From contig JAUPFV010000001.1 in the NCBI GenBank assembly GCA_036936605.1, positions 212,891,138-212,955,137 on the forward strand: 64,000 nucleotides of DNA. Direction: 5' to 3'. Below the pieces are notes generated by a model. It had not been told where the DNA came from. It saw nothing but the letters and a program-made list of their open reading frames with translations, and ran no database searches. The stretch is from Limnanthes douglasii subsp. nivea (taxonomy: Eukaryota > Streptophyta > Magnoliopsida > Brassicales > Limnanthaceae). The position numbers were made by a program, and so were the translations under genes. Numbering within the stretch: the first letter of the stretch is position 1; each line of letters starts with the position of its first letter. Shown here piece by piece: positions 1 through 10,585 of the stretch.

Positions 1-270
1 ATCAGATTCTACTATTCTTATTGAAATGCTCATGAAAAATAAAGCCCATTGGTTCTTAGCTCATCTTGTTGAATATTGCAGGAATTTGATAACTTCTAAC
101 ATGACTATAAGGCACATCTATAGGAAACAGAATCAAGCAGTTGATTGGCTCCCAAAATGGACTTCAAAATTTGAAAAGATACTCAAATTCAACCAAAACT
201 AAAATCATGCTCAACAAAGAGCTATTACATTACTTGAAATTCTATATGTTGGTTATCTAAGGATAGATGA
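1..270 (+). mobile_element. 3' end of a LINE (RNase H C-terminus), cut by window edge
   Basis: From about 101 to 202 the plus strand reads MTIRHIYRKQNQAVDWL and continues to a stop. This is the C-terminal RNase H segment typical of plant L1-type LINEs, with the conserved (A/V)DW(L) motif. The same segment occurs near 13498-13671 in the larger LINE of this window (MTIHHIFKEQNRTADWL). Both are followed by a tail ending near an RID(E/D) peptide (about 255-270 here). The two are diverged copies of one family. The rest of this element lies left of the window. A stop at 200-202 falls before the RIDE tail, which is in another frame, so this copy is decayed. Confidence 0.75.
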
Positions 271-1573
271 ATTATTGATACAAATTAGTAATAATAAGTT
301 AATGATATCTGAAATATATCAAAATTTGTTGAATTTTTATCTATGATGCTTTGGTTAATGGACTAAAAAGATCAACCTGGAAAGGAATATCCTCCCCATA
401 AAACATTTTATGATATCATAGGTTTCTAAAGCCTTCATCTTCATCCTTCATAGAAAAGCTCAAGAATTAATATATCTTGTCTTATATCTCCAAATTAACC
501 ATATATAAATTTATCTATTATTACTAACATTCGTTTAAGCATGTATATCTACCCGACTTTCTTTTTTTGTAGAACTTAGAAACTTTTCAGAATAGAGCCT
601 CACTAGAATGAAAGTTTTGAAATAAAACAGAGACAGTATTAGAAGTTAAGACTTGGTCTTTCCAGCTTGAAAAATGAACAAGAAGAAACAAAAAAAGATC
701 TTAACTCGGATTTTGTTTGTTGTTGTGACTTATAAAATATATTGTACCATATTCAAAAGAAAAACCATCAATTAGAGAATAACATTCACTGGAACCCTAC
801 AAAAAGAGTTACCTGCTAATAATCCAGCTATATGGGCTCTGGTTCTAGCTCTGATTAAATCTCTGCCGAAGATATGCATCATTAAGCTCAAAGGAAAAAA
901 CCTAGGTTTTCACCTAAAAAAGAAATAGGATAAAAGAGCGAAAGGAAATAGAAAGCTAGAAAGAATATATGAAATTGAAAGTTTCATTTTGGTTTAACAT
1001 GGTTGTAGCAAGATGAATTGCGTCAAAATTTCATTTCAAGAACTCCAACTATTTTCCTATATTTGAATCCATACCTAAAGCATATTTTTTTAAGCTTGTA
1101 ACTTTCTAAGTTTTAATAAAAAAAATTGCTTAAAAAAGAACTAAAAGTAAAACTAAAAAGATTTAGATGTTATTTTTAATACGAGAGGTATAATTTTTTT
1201 TCTAAATATTAAATAAATAAAAATTATGATTTTATAAGAGTACGAGTCTTTTTATTCGACGCTATAACTTCCGAATCAAATACAACAATATATATATATA
1301 TTGAAAATATAAGGAGAATCCCGTAATGTTTCTATGGATCACAACCAAAAAATTCAATCATAAATCCCCCAACAAAACGAACATACGATTAAATAATGAA
1401 CCATAAAACAAGAATAAAACTTGTTCATCTTTATCGACCACTTGATAAGATCGGTTTCGAATATAAAAATTTCTCATATGATGAGACTGGTGAAATGCTG
1501 AACTGACCGTATAATAGCGAACGACAAACACGATTATATGACTATAAAATAAGAATACAACAACTACTGCATC
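271..1573. other. AT-rich intergenic DNA
   Basis: No coding region, RNA or element with clear ends was found. The stretch is AT-rich with poly-A/T runs and a short TA run near 1290-1300. It probably includes the 3' tail of the LINE fragment to its left. Confidence 0.5.
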
Positions 1574-1885
1574 CAGTGGCGGAGGTATGTAGGGGCTAGG
1601 GGGGGCTAGAGCCCCCCCTACTTTTGTCCACTAACTTTAATAAATAGTAATAAAATAAAGTAAATAAATAAATAATGGGAGTAAAACAAGGGGAAGTGGA
1701 GAAAAGGATGCAGTGGTTCAATTTTTTTTAATTATCTTTATTTGTTTTTTAAAGTTATTGTTAAATAAAATATTTTATTTTAATTTAAAAGCTATATATA
1801 AATATTTGTATATAATCAATTTATTTGATACTTAAAAGAAAATGAAAGACTAGAGTTATATTTTATTAATTATTTTAATTTAAGA

Positions 1886-1917
<32 letters not shown>

Positions 1918-2369
1918 AGTAGTGAATAGGCCTATTTGATATTAAAAACAAAAGATTATAGTTGGTTTTTTACAGATTTTTCTAAAACATATTTCATTAT
2001 TATAATTATATTTGTACATTTCAGTATAATTATATAAATTCTAATATAATGTTTTATTTTTTATATATCTAAAAGTAATTTGTACTATAAAGTTCATTAC
2101 ATTGATCAAAGTGAAATTTTCAAATAAAAAAAATCGTTTTCAATAAATTGTACAAATATTTATGAATATTTTTTTAAAAATTTCATCATCGGAAAAATCA
2201 AGTTTGCAAAATAGATATTTTGTAAAATGAATGAACAATGTAATTTTTTTTGAATTATATTCGCATTAGGTTGTCAAAGTGATGAAGATCGATTTGGTCT
2301 TTAAACTATTACATGTAACGTTCGAATATATTTTAATCCCCCTAAATTTAATTTCTGGTTCCGCCACTG
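1574..2369. mobile_element. Non-autonomous hAT-like DNA transposon (796 bp) with 8-bp TSD
   Basis: The element begins CAGTGGCGGA (1574-1583) and ends with the exact reverse complement TCCGCCACTG, with its last base at 2369. It is flanked by identical 8-bp direct repeats ACTGCATC at 1566-1573 and 2370-2377. Short terminal inverted repeats starting CAG and an 8-bp target duplication are hallmarks of the hAT superfamily. The interior is AT-rich, contains a TA microsatellite at 1886-1913 and a G7/C7 hairpin near 1600-1619, and has no transposase ORF. It is therefore a non-autonomous derivative that needs a transposase in trans. The perfect TSD suggests a fairly recent insertion. Confidence 0.9.
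1886..1913. repeat. (TA)n microsatellite
   Basis: Uninterrupted alternating AT of about 28 bp inside the hAT-like element. Confidence 0.9.
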
Positions 2370-2796
2370 ACTGCATCATCGAAGAACCCAAAAACAAATA
2401 GGTAAAAAGACTTAAATAAATTAAAACTTCTAACAAAAATACATAATATGAAAATCAAATTTATCCAACCCCGTAACGAAATTTTAGAAAATCATAACAG
2501 AATAAAAAGCATAAAAAAACACGAACTCCATGTTTTTTACTTTTCTTATAGTTCAGTTTCTTATGCAATGAAAATATAGGGTACATGTGACTGCAGCAAA
2601 AAGACCAATAATATTTAGTTTTATAACATTTCTTTTTTACCATACTGATGATAGATTCTTTTATATAGGATAGGTGATTGGCTTTAGACATTTTGGAGCA
2701 AATAAGCATGTCCTGAAATGTAGTGTCCAGAGAAGTCGAGTAAAACATTTGAGAGATATATAATTTAATCCAAAAATGCAGAAACATAAACATGAA

Positions 2797-2868
2797 GTCG
2801 TTGTAGTATAGTGGTAAGTATTCCCGCCTGTCACGCGGGTGACCCGGGTTCGATCCCCGGCAACGGCG
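2797..2868 (+). tRNA. tRNA-Asp (GTC)
   Basis: A 72-nt cloverleaf folds cleanly. The acceptor stem GTCGTTG (2797-2803) pairs with CAACGGC (2861-2867), and the discriminator is G at 2868. The anticodon stem CCCGC/GCGGG encloses loop CTGTCAC with anticodon GTC at 2830-2832. The T arm holds the canonical GGTTCGATCC B-box. There is no intron and the 3' CCA is not encoded, as expected for a plant nuclear tRNA. A T5 run at 2881-2885 serves as the RNA polymerase III terminator. It decodes GAC/GAT in cytosolic translation. Confidence 0.97.
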
Positions 2869-2880
2869 ATATCTTTCTTC

Positions 2881-2885
2881 TTTTT
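2881..2885 (+). terminator. Pol III terminator of tRNA-Asp
   Basis: TTTTT lies 12 nt downstream of the tRNA 3' end, the usual distance for RNA polymerase III termination. Confidence 0.8.
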
Positions 2886-3712
2886 ACAACTAAAACTCAG
2901 AATTGAGTGTCGTTTCATTTTATGCTCTGTTTGGACGGTCTCCTATTTGTTTGGTCTTTTAAACCATTATTGTCAGCTAAAACGTAAGTTGTCTATGCCG
3001 TTTCCTATTATGGTCTGTTTGGCTTACTTCCTAATCCCTTTCTATTATTGACATTTGGTTGCTGTAATTGTTGAGCGATAAAAAAAGAAGAACATTTATT
3101 GCAGTTTCCAGATATAAAAGATGAATGTACAAATTGTACGTGACATTTCCTTTTCTTTACCCGAAAAATAAGCATTTTGATTCACAAAGACAGCAGAAAA
3201 TAATTGGGAAGATTTTAATTTCTCAAATGTCGAAGTGAATCAGAAATAGTTCGTCTTCCAATTCACAAACCTTTGATAATAGAAGAAGAAAAAGGAAGGG
3301 TATCGTATTCTTGAAATTGTTTCTTTGATTATCTACTGGGATCTCTTCGATCCAGATTGGGTTTATTCTCTTCTTCGATTTAGGTAAGTTTTGTTCAAAA
3401 AGGTACTTATCGCAGATTCAACGCTGTTTCTACTTTTTTTTAGTCGTTTGGTTACTTGGGAGATATTACGAGGAATTGGGTCTCTTGATTAGGTTTTAGT
3501 GGTGTTTGGATGTTGAATTCAAAGTAAAGCAAGCAAGTCTAATTTTTTAGCAATTTGTTGGCTTAGATTTTGATTATTTTGAAGTGTTCGATACCAGACT
3601 AAGCTGCCTGATATCGGATGGTTTAGTCCTATGAATGTGTTTGTGAAGAAGATGATGATGAGAGTTCTTTTGTGATTAGTTTAGTTATATCTGTCTGTTA
3701 CTTACACAAGAA
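2886..3712 (+). promoter_or_regulatory. Upstream region and 5' leader of the DENND6-like gene
   Basis: No ORF of note. A strong donor-like AG|GTAAGT occurs at 3383/3384, and an AG at 3709-3710 directly precedes the start codon (two bases before ATG). A 5'-UTR intron of about 327 bp ending just before the ATG is therefore plausible. The pyrimidine-rich stretch around 3300-3380 would then be the first, non-coding exon. This is inference; transcript data would settle it. Confidence 0.4.
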
Positions 3713-6700
3713 ATGAGTCGATCGCCTTCTTTCTCTGTTAAGCCCGAACTTAGTCTAAAGCCTGATCCAGAGTGTATGCAGAGATGGATTCTTGCCTTTT
3801 GCGTCATTAGGTTTGATCTTGAACAGGGTCAGCTTTTAGAAGAATGTTATCCTCCTGGTTCTCTCACGCAAGAAGAGGAACTGGAGGTCTCCTTTAGTTC
3901 ATTTCCTGATTCTGTGTCGCAACAGCATAATCGGTCTAGCATACACGATTGTATATTCTTTTTCCGCTTCCGAAGGCGGAAAAACACTCAAGAATGTGAT
4001 GTCAATTCGTCTGAGAAAGGAATACCTGCAAACTCCTCGGAGGAGAAAGCAGTTAAAAATTTGAAAAGTAGTGGTAATGGTAAAGGTTCAAGATACGTGT
4101 ATGGTTATGTGTTCAATAGGCAAAGACACGATGAGAGATTAAAGCGAGGTGGGGAACAGAAATCAGTAGTGATATTATCTCAAACTCCTTACTCTAGTGT
4201 GTTTAGACCTTTATTGCAAATCATGGGTCCTTTGTATTTTGACATTGGAAAAAAAGCTGTCGACTATATTGCTGCTTATGTTTCGATGTGGCCTGCTCCT
4301 GTACCTGGTAAGCGTATGGAGCTTCCTATCGGGAATGCAACGCTTAAGGTGAATTTGCCACCTGCTCACAGCTTGTCTTTGGAAAATGGGATGTTGTTTG
4401 AGGAGTCAGTTTCCTCTATGGCCCCTTTCCTTCCTACTAATCAGTCAGCTCCACAGGGTCTTTTTCACGATTCAGATCTTTTTGGCACCTTTCGAGGACT
4501 TCTATTACAGCTTTGGTTGTTGTGGGAATTGCTACTTATTGGTGAGCCTATTCTCATAATAGCGCCCACACCTCCACAGTGTTCTGAGGCTGTCGCTAGT
4601 CTCGTAAGTTTAGTTGCGCCCTTGCTTTGTAGTGTTGATTTTAGACCTTACTTTACAATCCATGACCCTGAATTTGCTCAATTAAACTCACTGCAAGAAG
4701 GAGACACTTTCCCTCCAATGATTTTGGGCGTGACAAACCTCTTTTTCTTAAAAGCTCTTCGTAAAATTCCTCATGTTGTCTCAGTTGGAAGCCCTGCTCC
4801 CAATTCAAACAGGGCAGCGTTTGCAAGTAAGTCTACTGGCAGAATTCCGGGTAGAACGGAAGGATTAGGTCTTCAACAACTTTCTTTGAAGAAGTTCTCT
4901 CCTTCGAGTTTGTTAAATGCTGTGAAATTGAGGAGAGATGGGCCACTTAGCCTCATGGCAGAACATAAGGAAGCTATTTGGAGCACTTATTCTGCAACAA
5001 CGAAGCCAGACACTGGCATACTGAATAGGCTTATTGATGCCGGGCTATCCCCAAGGGTTGAGGAGTCGATGTCAGTTGTTAATAATGAAATATTACGTCG
5101 GCATTTTTTGGAGCTTACAACCAACTTTTTGGCACCCTTTGGCCCATTTTTTCGAGTGACCACTCCTTCTGATGGAGTTTCCCCGTACATTGATCCTCCT
5201 CCTCTCCCTGTGTTTAATGCTGACGAATTCCTTTCAACCTTGTCAGCGAGGGGTGCAGGGAAATTTTTATCAAAACGGATGAGAAATAACTGGTTGGACT
5301 TGTACAGGTACTATATTTAAATTTCACTATCATTACTAGCAAATTATCTACCATTCCTAGTTTGTGTTTTTTTTATGCAGTTTGCTTCATTTTGTACTTT
5401 TGGATTCGTTTTTCTCCTTGTGACCTCTTGCTCATCTTACCTGAAAAAATACTCTTCTATTAGGCGGTTTCTAAGTGGACCCAACTTTATTCCATGGTTT
5501 CAAAGACGGCGTGCTGTTGCTGTGCAAGAACAACATAGACTGTGGAGGAACGCAAGAGTGAGTGCTGATATACAAAACCTTATATCGGAAATGACTGAAG
5601 TGGAAGTTGTTGATTCTTTCAATGCTATAGAGAACCATCTTCTTCAAGAAATACAGGTAACTTAGTTCGAACTTAGGTTAGATATTTCTTTTGTTATTTA
5701 AACACATTCTAGTCTCGAATCAAGGTGGTTTGTAACCTTAGAACGTAAATTGTCTTTGGAATTATACCATCCGCATCTTTCTGTCGTTGTAAACAAGAGC
5801 TTATCTTCATAGGGGTTTTATAAAGAAATATTAATAATAATAATAGTCATTAAAGGATTTTTAATATCTACACCTGGTGCGACTTATATATCAACCCAAA
5901 ATTGTGTGCAACCTTGTCCAAGCAGCTACCAACCCTGCATTGCCCATAGAATGCAATTAGATGTTGAAAACGTTCAATAAAGACTTGTGCCATAAGGTTG
6001 AGACTTGAGACACATAAGCTATCTTTTTGCTAAACTCTATCCATCCTTCCATTTAAGTATTCTCATAACAGAAAATATTCGTTCTCTCATTTGGCATTTG
6101 AACTTGATGCTACAGTCATCTTTAGCTTACACTCAACTCGTAGTTACATATTTGTAAGCAATATATAAAATCATTACAACAATAGTCATAAGACGGAGTT
6201 TATATGTCTGTGCTTGCCTTAATACATGTGAAACCTTAAGTGCATGTCTTACGCCATACATCAGATTTGGCATGATTTTCATTATGTTTAGAAGCTTTTA
6301 TTTCTGATTGCTCTGCTTGATTTCATGTTACTGTATGTCCTTATAATGATCCCTTATAGGTTTGTGTTTATGCACTTGATCTTTCCATATTGGTGTTTGC
6401 TTAGCACGAAATTGATAAGGTAAACATGTATGGAATGGTGTTATCTTCAACTGGTATGCTTGGCAACCTGGTCTAATCCAAACGTATCATTAATTTATAG
6501 TATACAATCTTTTCTTTCTCTTTAACTAATTTAAATGGGGTCAGAATCTCTGTGTCAGCATATCCAAAATTATCTTATGTATAGGTACAAAATGTAACCT
6601 TGACTACGTATCATAAGACTCTATCTTATGTATAGCTACATGTGTGTATATGAGGGTGCAATATCATTACAGTTCTGGTCAAGAGTAGAACTAAAGCTGA

Positions 6701-7302
6701 CCCAAATATTTTTATTTTCTGAATTTAGGTTTCTACCCTAAGTTAATATCTCTTTTGGATTTCCCATCACCTCATGATAATTTTCAAAAAGGCTAAACTT
6801 ATAAACTAAAAAGGCTTGATTTCAGTTTTGTTACATACTTTGCAATAGAGCAGTGGAAAATATTGCATAATTTGAAACAGCTGTGTCCAGAAATATTAGA
6901 ATCTCTTAGGGTATTCGATGGCATAGGGATGTGGTGTAAAATTTTAAATGACCATTTTGGCCAACAAATATGAGAGTAAAGGCCTTTTGTTATTATTTTG
7001 TTCGTTTTTATGCATCATGTTCTTGAATGCTTATGGAGACAAGCAGTTTGATGTTTCTTCTGATGTTTCTGAAAAGTAAATCAATTAATTACCAGTTGCA
7101 GCAACATGGAAGAAACATGTTAGACTCGGATGCAGTTTGTGAGAAACTGAAGAAAGATGTGAATGCGGTGTTCAATGCACTTCCCAAGGATATGCAACAA
7201 CTTCTTCTCCTCAACCCACAAAGCGCATCTCTTCTTCAAGGAGGTGTTGAACAGCTCAAACTTCCTGGTGAACCACCTTCCCCTTCACCAAGCGACGGCT
7301 GA
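3713..7302 (+). CDS. DENND6: DENND6-like DENN domain protein (three coding exons)
   Basis: Exons by GT/AG and frame: 3713-5307, 5464-5656, and 7096 (or 7102)-7302, giving 664 or 662 aa. The N-terminal uDENN part contains RWILAFCVIRFDLEQGQLLE. It is followed by an acidic/Ser-rich insert, then a GYVFNRQRHDERLKRGGEQK segment and the cDENN core (LLIGEPILIIAPTPPQCSEA, DFRPYFTIHDPEF, then ILGVTNLFFLK). The exon 1-2 join restores DLYRRFLSGPNFIPW, matching the dDENN tail of animal DENND6/FAM116. Members are guanine-nucleotide exchange factors for Rab GTPases (Rab14 in animals) acting on endosomal membranes; the plant substrate is inferred. The length is near the family norm (about 600-680) and no disabling change is seen. 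Intron 1 (156 bp) and intron 2 (1439 bp) have standard ends. Stops in the intron-retained frames confirm the splicing. Confidence 0.92.
5657..7095 (+). other. Intron 2 of the DENND6-like gene
   Basis: This is a 1439-bp GT...AG intron. It is AT-rich with no ORF or recognisable transposon ends. It terminates in CAGTTGCAG, which offers two in-frame acceptors six bases apart. Confidence 0.75.
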
Positions 7303-8341
7303 GATCAGATTTTCCCAAGAGCAGTGTAAACTTCACAAAAGTCCTTTAGGTGAGACTCTGAAATTATATGTGTGATAAAATTTGAATGAATAGATTGTTT
7401 TACCATGCAGCCTTCATTTTCCGGTTATTAGGTCTGAATTAGTGTATTGTAGGTTGTGTATAATTTATTTTTGCCATGTTGTTCATTGATTGGCATGCTC
7501 AGTTCCTTCTTATTTGTTTGCAGCAGTGGAATTTTAAATGTCGTCAAAGATGCTGTAACATCCTATACAGATCCATAGGAGTGTGAAATTTGTTTATAAT
7601 GTAGCATAACTCTTGAGGTAGAGTTGCTCTTTTTAGCCAGCCTTAGCCTTCCTTCTAGCTTATTTAAAGCTGACAATATTTCAGGCTGGCTTTTGTAAAC
7701 ATTGATATTCTCTATAAATTTTTACTTTTTTTTACTGTTTAATGTTTTAAACAGTAAAATATTGTATTGTATTAAAGTAGGCCCACTTGTAAATTAATAG
7801 CTATTAAATATGTAATTAATATGACTATTATAACGGAACTACTTTTCTGTTGGGAAGACCACTTTCTGTTGGGAACACCGCTTTCTAGTGGCCAAAATGG
7901 GAGCGGGATGCCCGAAACTATTGCTTACCAATGCTTATATCTTTTTATTGTTAAATTTTAAAATTTGAACTTTATTTATTTTGGTTTTTATCGAGAAAAT
8001 AATATAATTTTATCAATATTTTTATTTTTATTATTAATTTTAGGAACCCGTTATCTGATATAATTCGAAAAAAAATTATGATTTAAAATATTATATAATA
8101 TTCAATTATAAAATTATAATCGTATTATGTTGGATATAAGTTTGAAAAAATAATTTTATGAAGTTTTGCGTTAGTTTCATTGATAGGCTTCTTGAAAACT
8201 CTTGTTGAAGATGAACTAATCAGTATTCTTCAAACCTGCTAAACTCTTTGATCCTGTGCAATGCTAGACGATTCATGTTGTTTAATTTCTTCCTGATTCT
8301 GTGTTATTTCCTTTTGGAATTTTGTTGCTTCGAGTTGTGGA
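7303..8341 (+). other. 3' UTR of the DENND6-like gene and intergenic DNA
   Basis: A possible 3'-UTR intron runs from the donor G|GTGAG at about 7350 to a TTTGCAG acceptor ending at 7523. Beyond about 7740 the DNA is AT-rich, with TTTTTA and AATAAT-like stretches but no unambiguous polyadenylation signal. The last part (from about 8160) is probably the 5' leader of the LINE that follows. No gene seen. Confidence 0.45.
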
Positions 8342-9257
8342 ATGGATGAATGTCCAGTTCTGAACTTTTCAAACCTGCATAACAGAATTCTCAGTCACCA
8401 AATGACATATTCTCAAGTTGTTTATCAACCAAACCGAAATAAAGCCTATGAAATCAAGCCTTCTAGTACTCAGCACAAGAATGACCATATATCTATACAG
8501 TTTGAAGATCCAATCTACGACGACTTATTGAAGGATACATCATACACGTTGATAAGCAAATTTTCTAAAGGTTTGCCCAAGAAATCTGTACTTGACAGAT
8601 TCTTTGAAGCGAGGAAATTCAATGGTGACTTCACATATACCAATTGGGATTCAAGAATTTTATTTCTTGATTTTTCTCTTAAAGAAGACATATGTAAAAT
8701 ATGGTCTCGTGGAGTATGGACAATTGGTGAATACTCCATGAGAGTTTTGAAATGGTTGCCCTCATTCAATGTTAAGCAGGAATGTCGTCTCTTTCCTATA
8801 TGGACTCGAATAGAAAAGTTACCTGAACAATTGTATAATGAAGGAATCATCAACTCCATTGCATCTTCAATTGGTACTCCTCTTAAGATCTGGATACCTC
8901 CCCAAGAATAAGGCCATGTACAATGCATGCTACGCATGGGTGGAAATTAACATCTCTAAGAAGCTTCATAATCATGTATTGTTGGGCTTTGGCAGTAACA
9001 AGGGCGCTTATATCACTCTAAGCTATAAGGATGTGCCAAGATATTGCGACTCTTGTTTTCATGTTGGGCATGACTCTTCTACATGCAAAAGAAGATTAAT
9101 CAACAGTGTTGAGATCAGTAAATCAACACAAATACCTCCTTCAAATCCTGAACATCCTTTATATTCTGACGCTGAGCAACTCAAAGAAGCACCAACTGAA
9201 TCTGTGGAATTAATCTTGTATGGGAAAGAACCTACAATAAAGGAGTACAACTGGTGA
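8342..9257 (+). pseudogene. LINE ORF1 (DUF4283 plus CCHC zinc knuckle), frameshifted
   Basis: The first frame (8342-8911) encodes a DUF4283-like RNA-binding domain, including SRGVWTIGEYSMRVLKWLPS and the PIWTRIEKLPEQLY motif. A frameshift near 8905 moves reading to the frame ending at 9257. That frame carries a PRYCDSCFHVGHDSSTC knuckle (CX2CX4HX4C), the zf-CCHC_4 type found after DUF4283. In LINEs this protein packages element RNA. A third open stretch, 9330-9659, probably encodes the low-complexity C-terminal part after further breaks. Not expected to be functional. Confidence 0.85.
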
Positions 9258-9825
9258 AAATCAATACAAACCAGAAGAAATCAAGAGTCTACTAATACAA
9301 CTGATTAAAATCAGAACAAAATACATGAAGTGAAATACAAACCTGAAATCAGAAGTGCATCTGTTGAAAATCAAGACAATATAGCTGAATTGAATACAAT
9401 TGGAGAAGCTACTAATATAACTGTTGAAATCCAAGGTAAATTACCTGAAATGAATCAAGATACTGCAATCGGAAGAACTTCTGCTAAACTGATTCATGAT
9501 GAATCAAGTTTGAGCAATGTGTGTGATGATACTAACCAACATGATGAGGGCATAATTGATTCTATCAAATCTCTTGATAGCATTATGGATTTTCCTCAAA
9601 TATCTAATGAAAGCACTCCTCCAGGTGTTAAACTAACTTCATCAAAGGATAACATATGAGCCTTCCACCATCTCCTGCTCGTAGACTCAAAAAAGTTGAT
9701 CCCAGTTTTCAGAAAATTCTGGATAAAAAACTTAAGCAAACAAAAAGAAGCAAAAGAAACAAAACTCTTGTCATAAAATCTCTTCAATTTGAAAAGACAA
9801 AGAGATCCTCTCTCAAAATCCCTAA

Positions 9826-10585
9826 ATGATAAAGCTTTTAAGCTGGAACATTGGGGGAGTTGGCAATCAATCTTCTGTAAGAATACTGAAATCCATTATT
9901 AGGAAAGAAGGTATAAAATTATTGTTTTAACAGGATCCTATGATAAGTTTTGACGAGATTAACACTCTATCTACTAAACTTAATCTTACTAAATCATTTG
10001 CTAATGTTTCTAATAAAATTTGGGTGTTTTGGCATGAGGACCTGGAGATTAAAATCCTCGTGGACAGAATCCAATGTTGTCATATGGAAGTCAAGCATTC
10101 TCTCCTAGATAAAGTAGTTTACATCACTTGTATTTATGCTAAGTGTCAAAGAAGTAGTAGAAGGGAACTGTGGAATGATATCAGATCGTTTGAGCCTACT
10201 CTTAAAGAATGGTTACTCCTAGGTGATTTCAACACTATCATATCTCCCTCAGAACAATGCGGTTGTTCAAATTTATGTCAACATAGTGTAAATGACTTCC
10301 TAGACATGATAGAAACTGCCACCTAAAGGGCGTTGGGTATGTGGGTACCAGATTGACGTAGACTAACAAACAAGATGGAGAAGACTTGACAGAGTTTTGT
10401 TTAATCAGGACTGGTCTGAATCATTCGTTGTTACTAAAGTATCTCACCTAACCCGTACGTGTTCAAACCATACCCCACTCTGTATCACAATAATTAAATA
10501 TTCTAAGAAAAAAATCAGTTCTTTCAAGTTTCTTAATGTTTGGACTATGGACAAGTACTTCTTGGACTTTGTTGAAGCCAACTAG
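9826..10585 (+). pseudogene. LINE ORF2 endonuclease domain, broken
   Basis: ORF2 starts with ATG at 9826 (MIKLLSWNIGGVGN), the apurinic-type endonuclease opening with its conserved Asn. A TAA at 9928-9930 interrupts it just before QDPMISFDEI. The usual catalytic Glu of the QE motif reads Asp there. LLLGDFN (near 10217-10238) is intact. The terminal SDH motif reads SNHTPL, losing its Asp. A further frameshift follows near 10320. With Glu to Asp and Asp to Asn changes plus stops, the endonuclease is inactive. Confidence 0.85.

Noticed and set aside
2461..2918. Minus-strand open frames over and beside the tRNA-Asp (110 and 85 codons)
   Set aside because: They overlap the tRNA, lack any family similarity, and arise from AT-rich flanks. 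The frame AGDRTRVTRVTGG is just the antisense of the tRNA.
5375..5463. In-frame ATG and hydrophobic leader before exon 2 of the DENND6-like gene
   Set aside because: This is intron read-through. Splicing 5307 to 5464 restores the conserved LYRRFL junction, so the signal-peptide-like start is not real.
9059..9787. Minus-strand open frames opposite LINE ORF1
   Set aside because: These are shadows of the plus-strand LINE coding region and resemble nothing.
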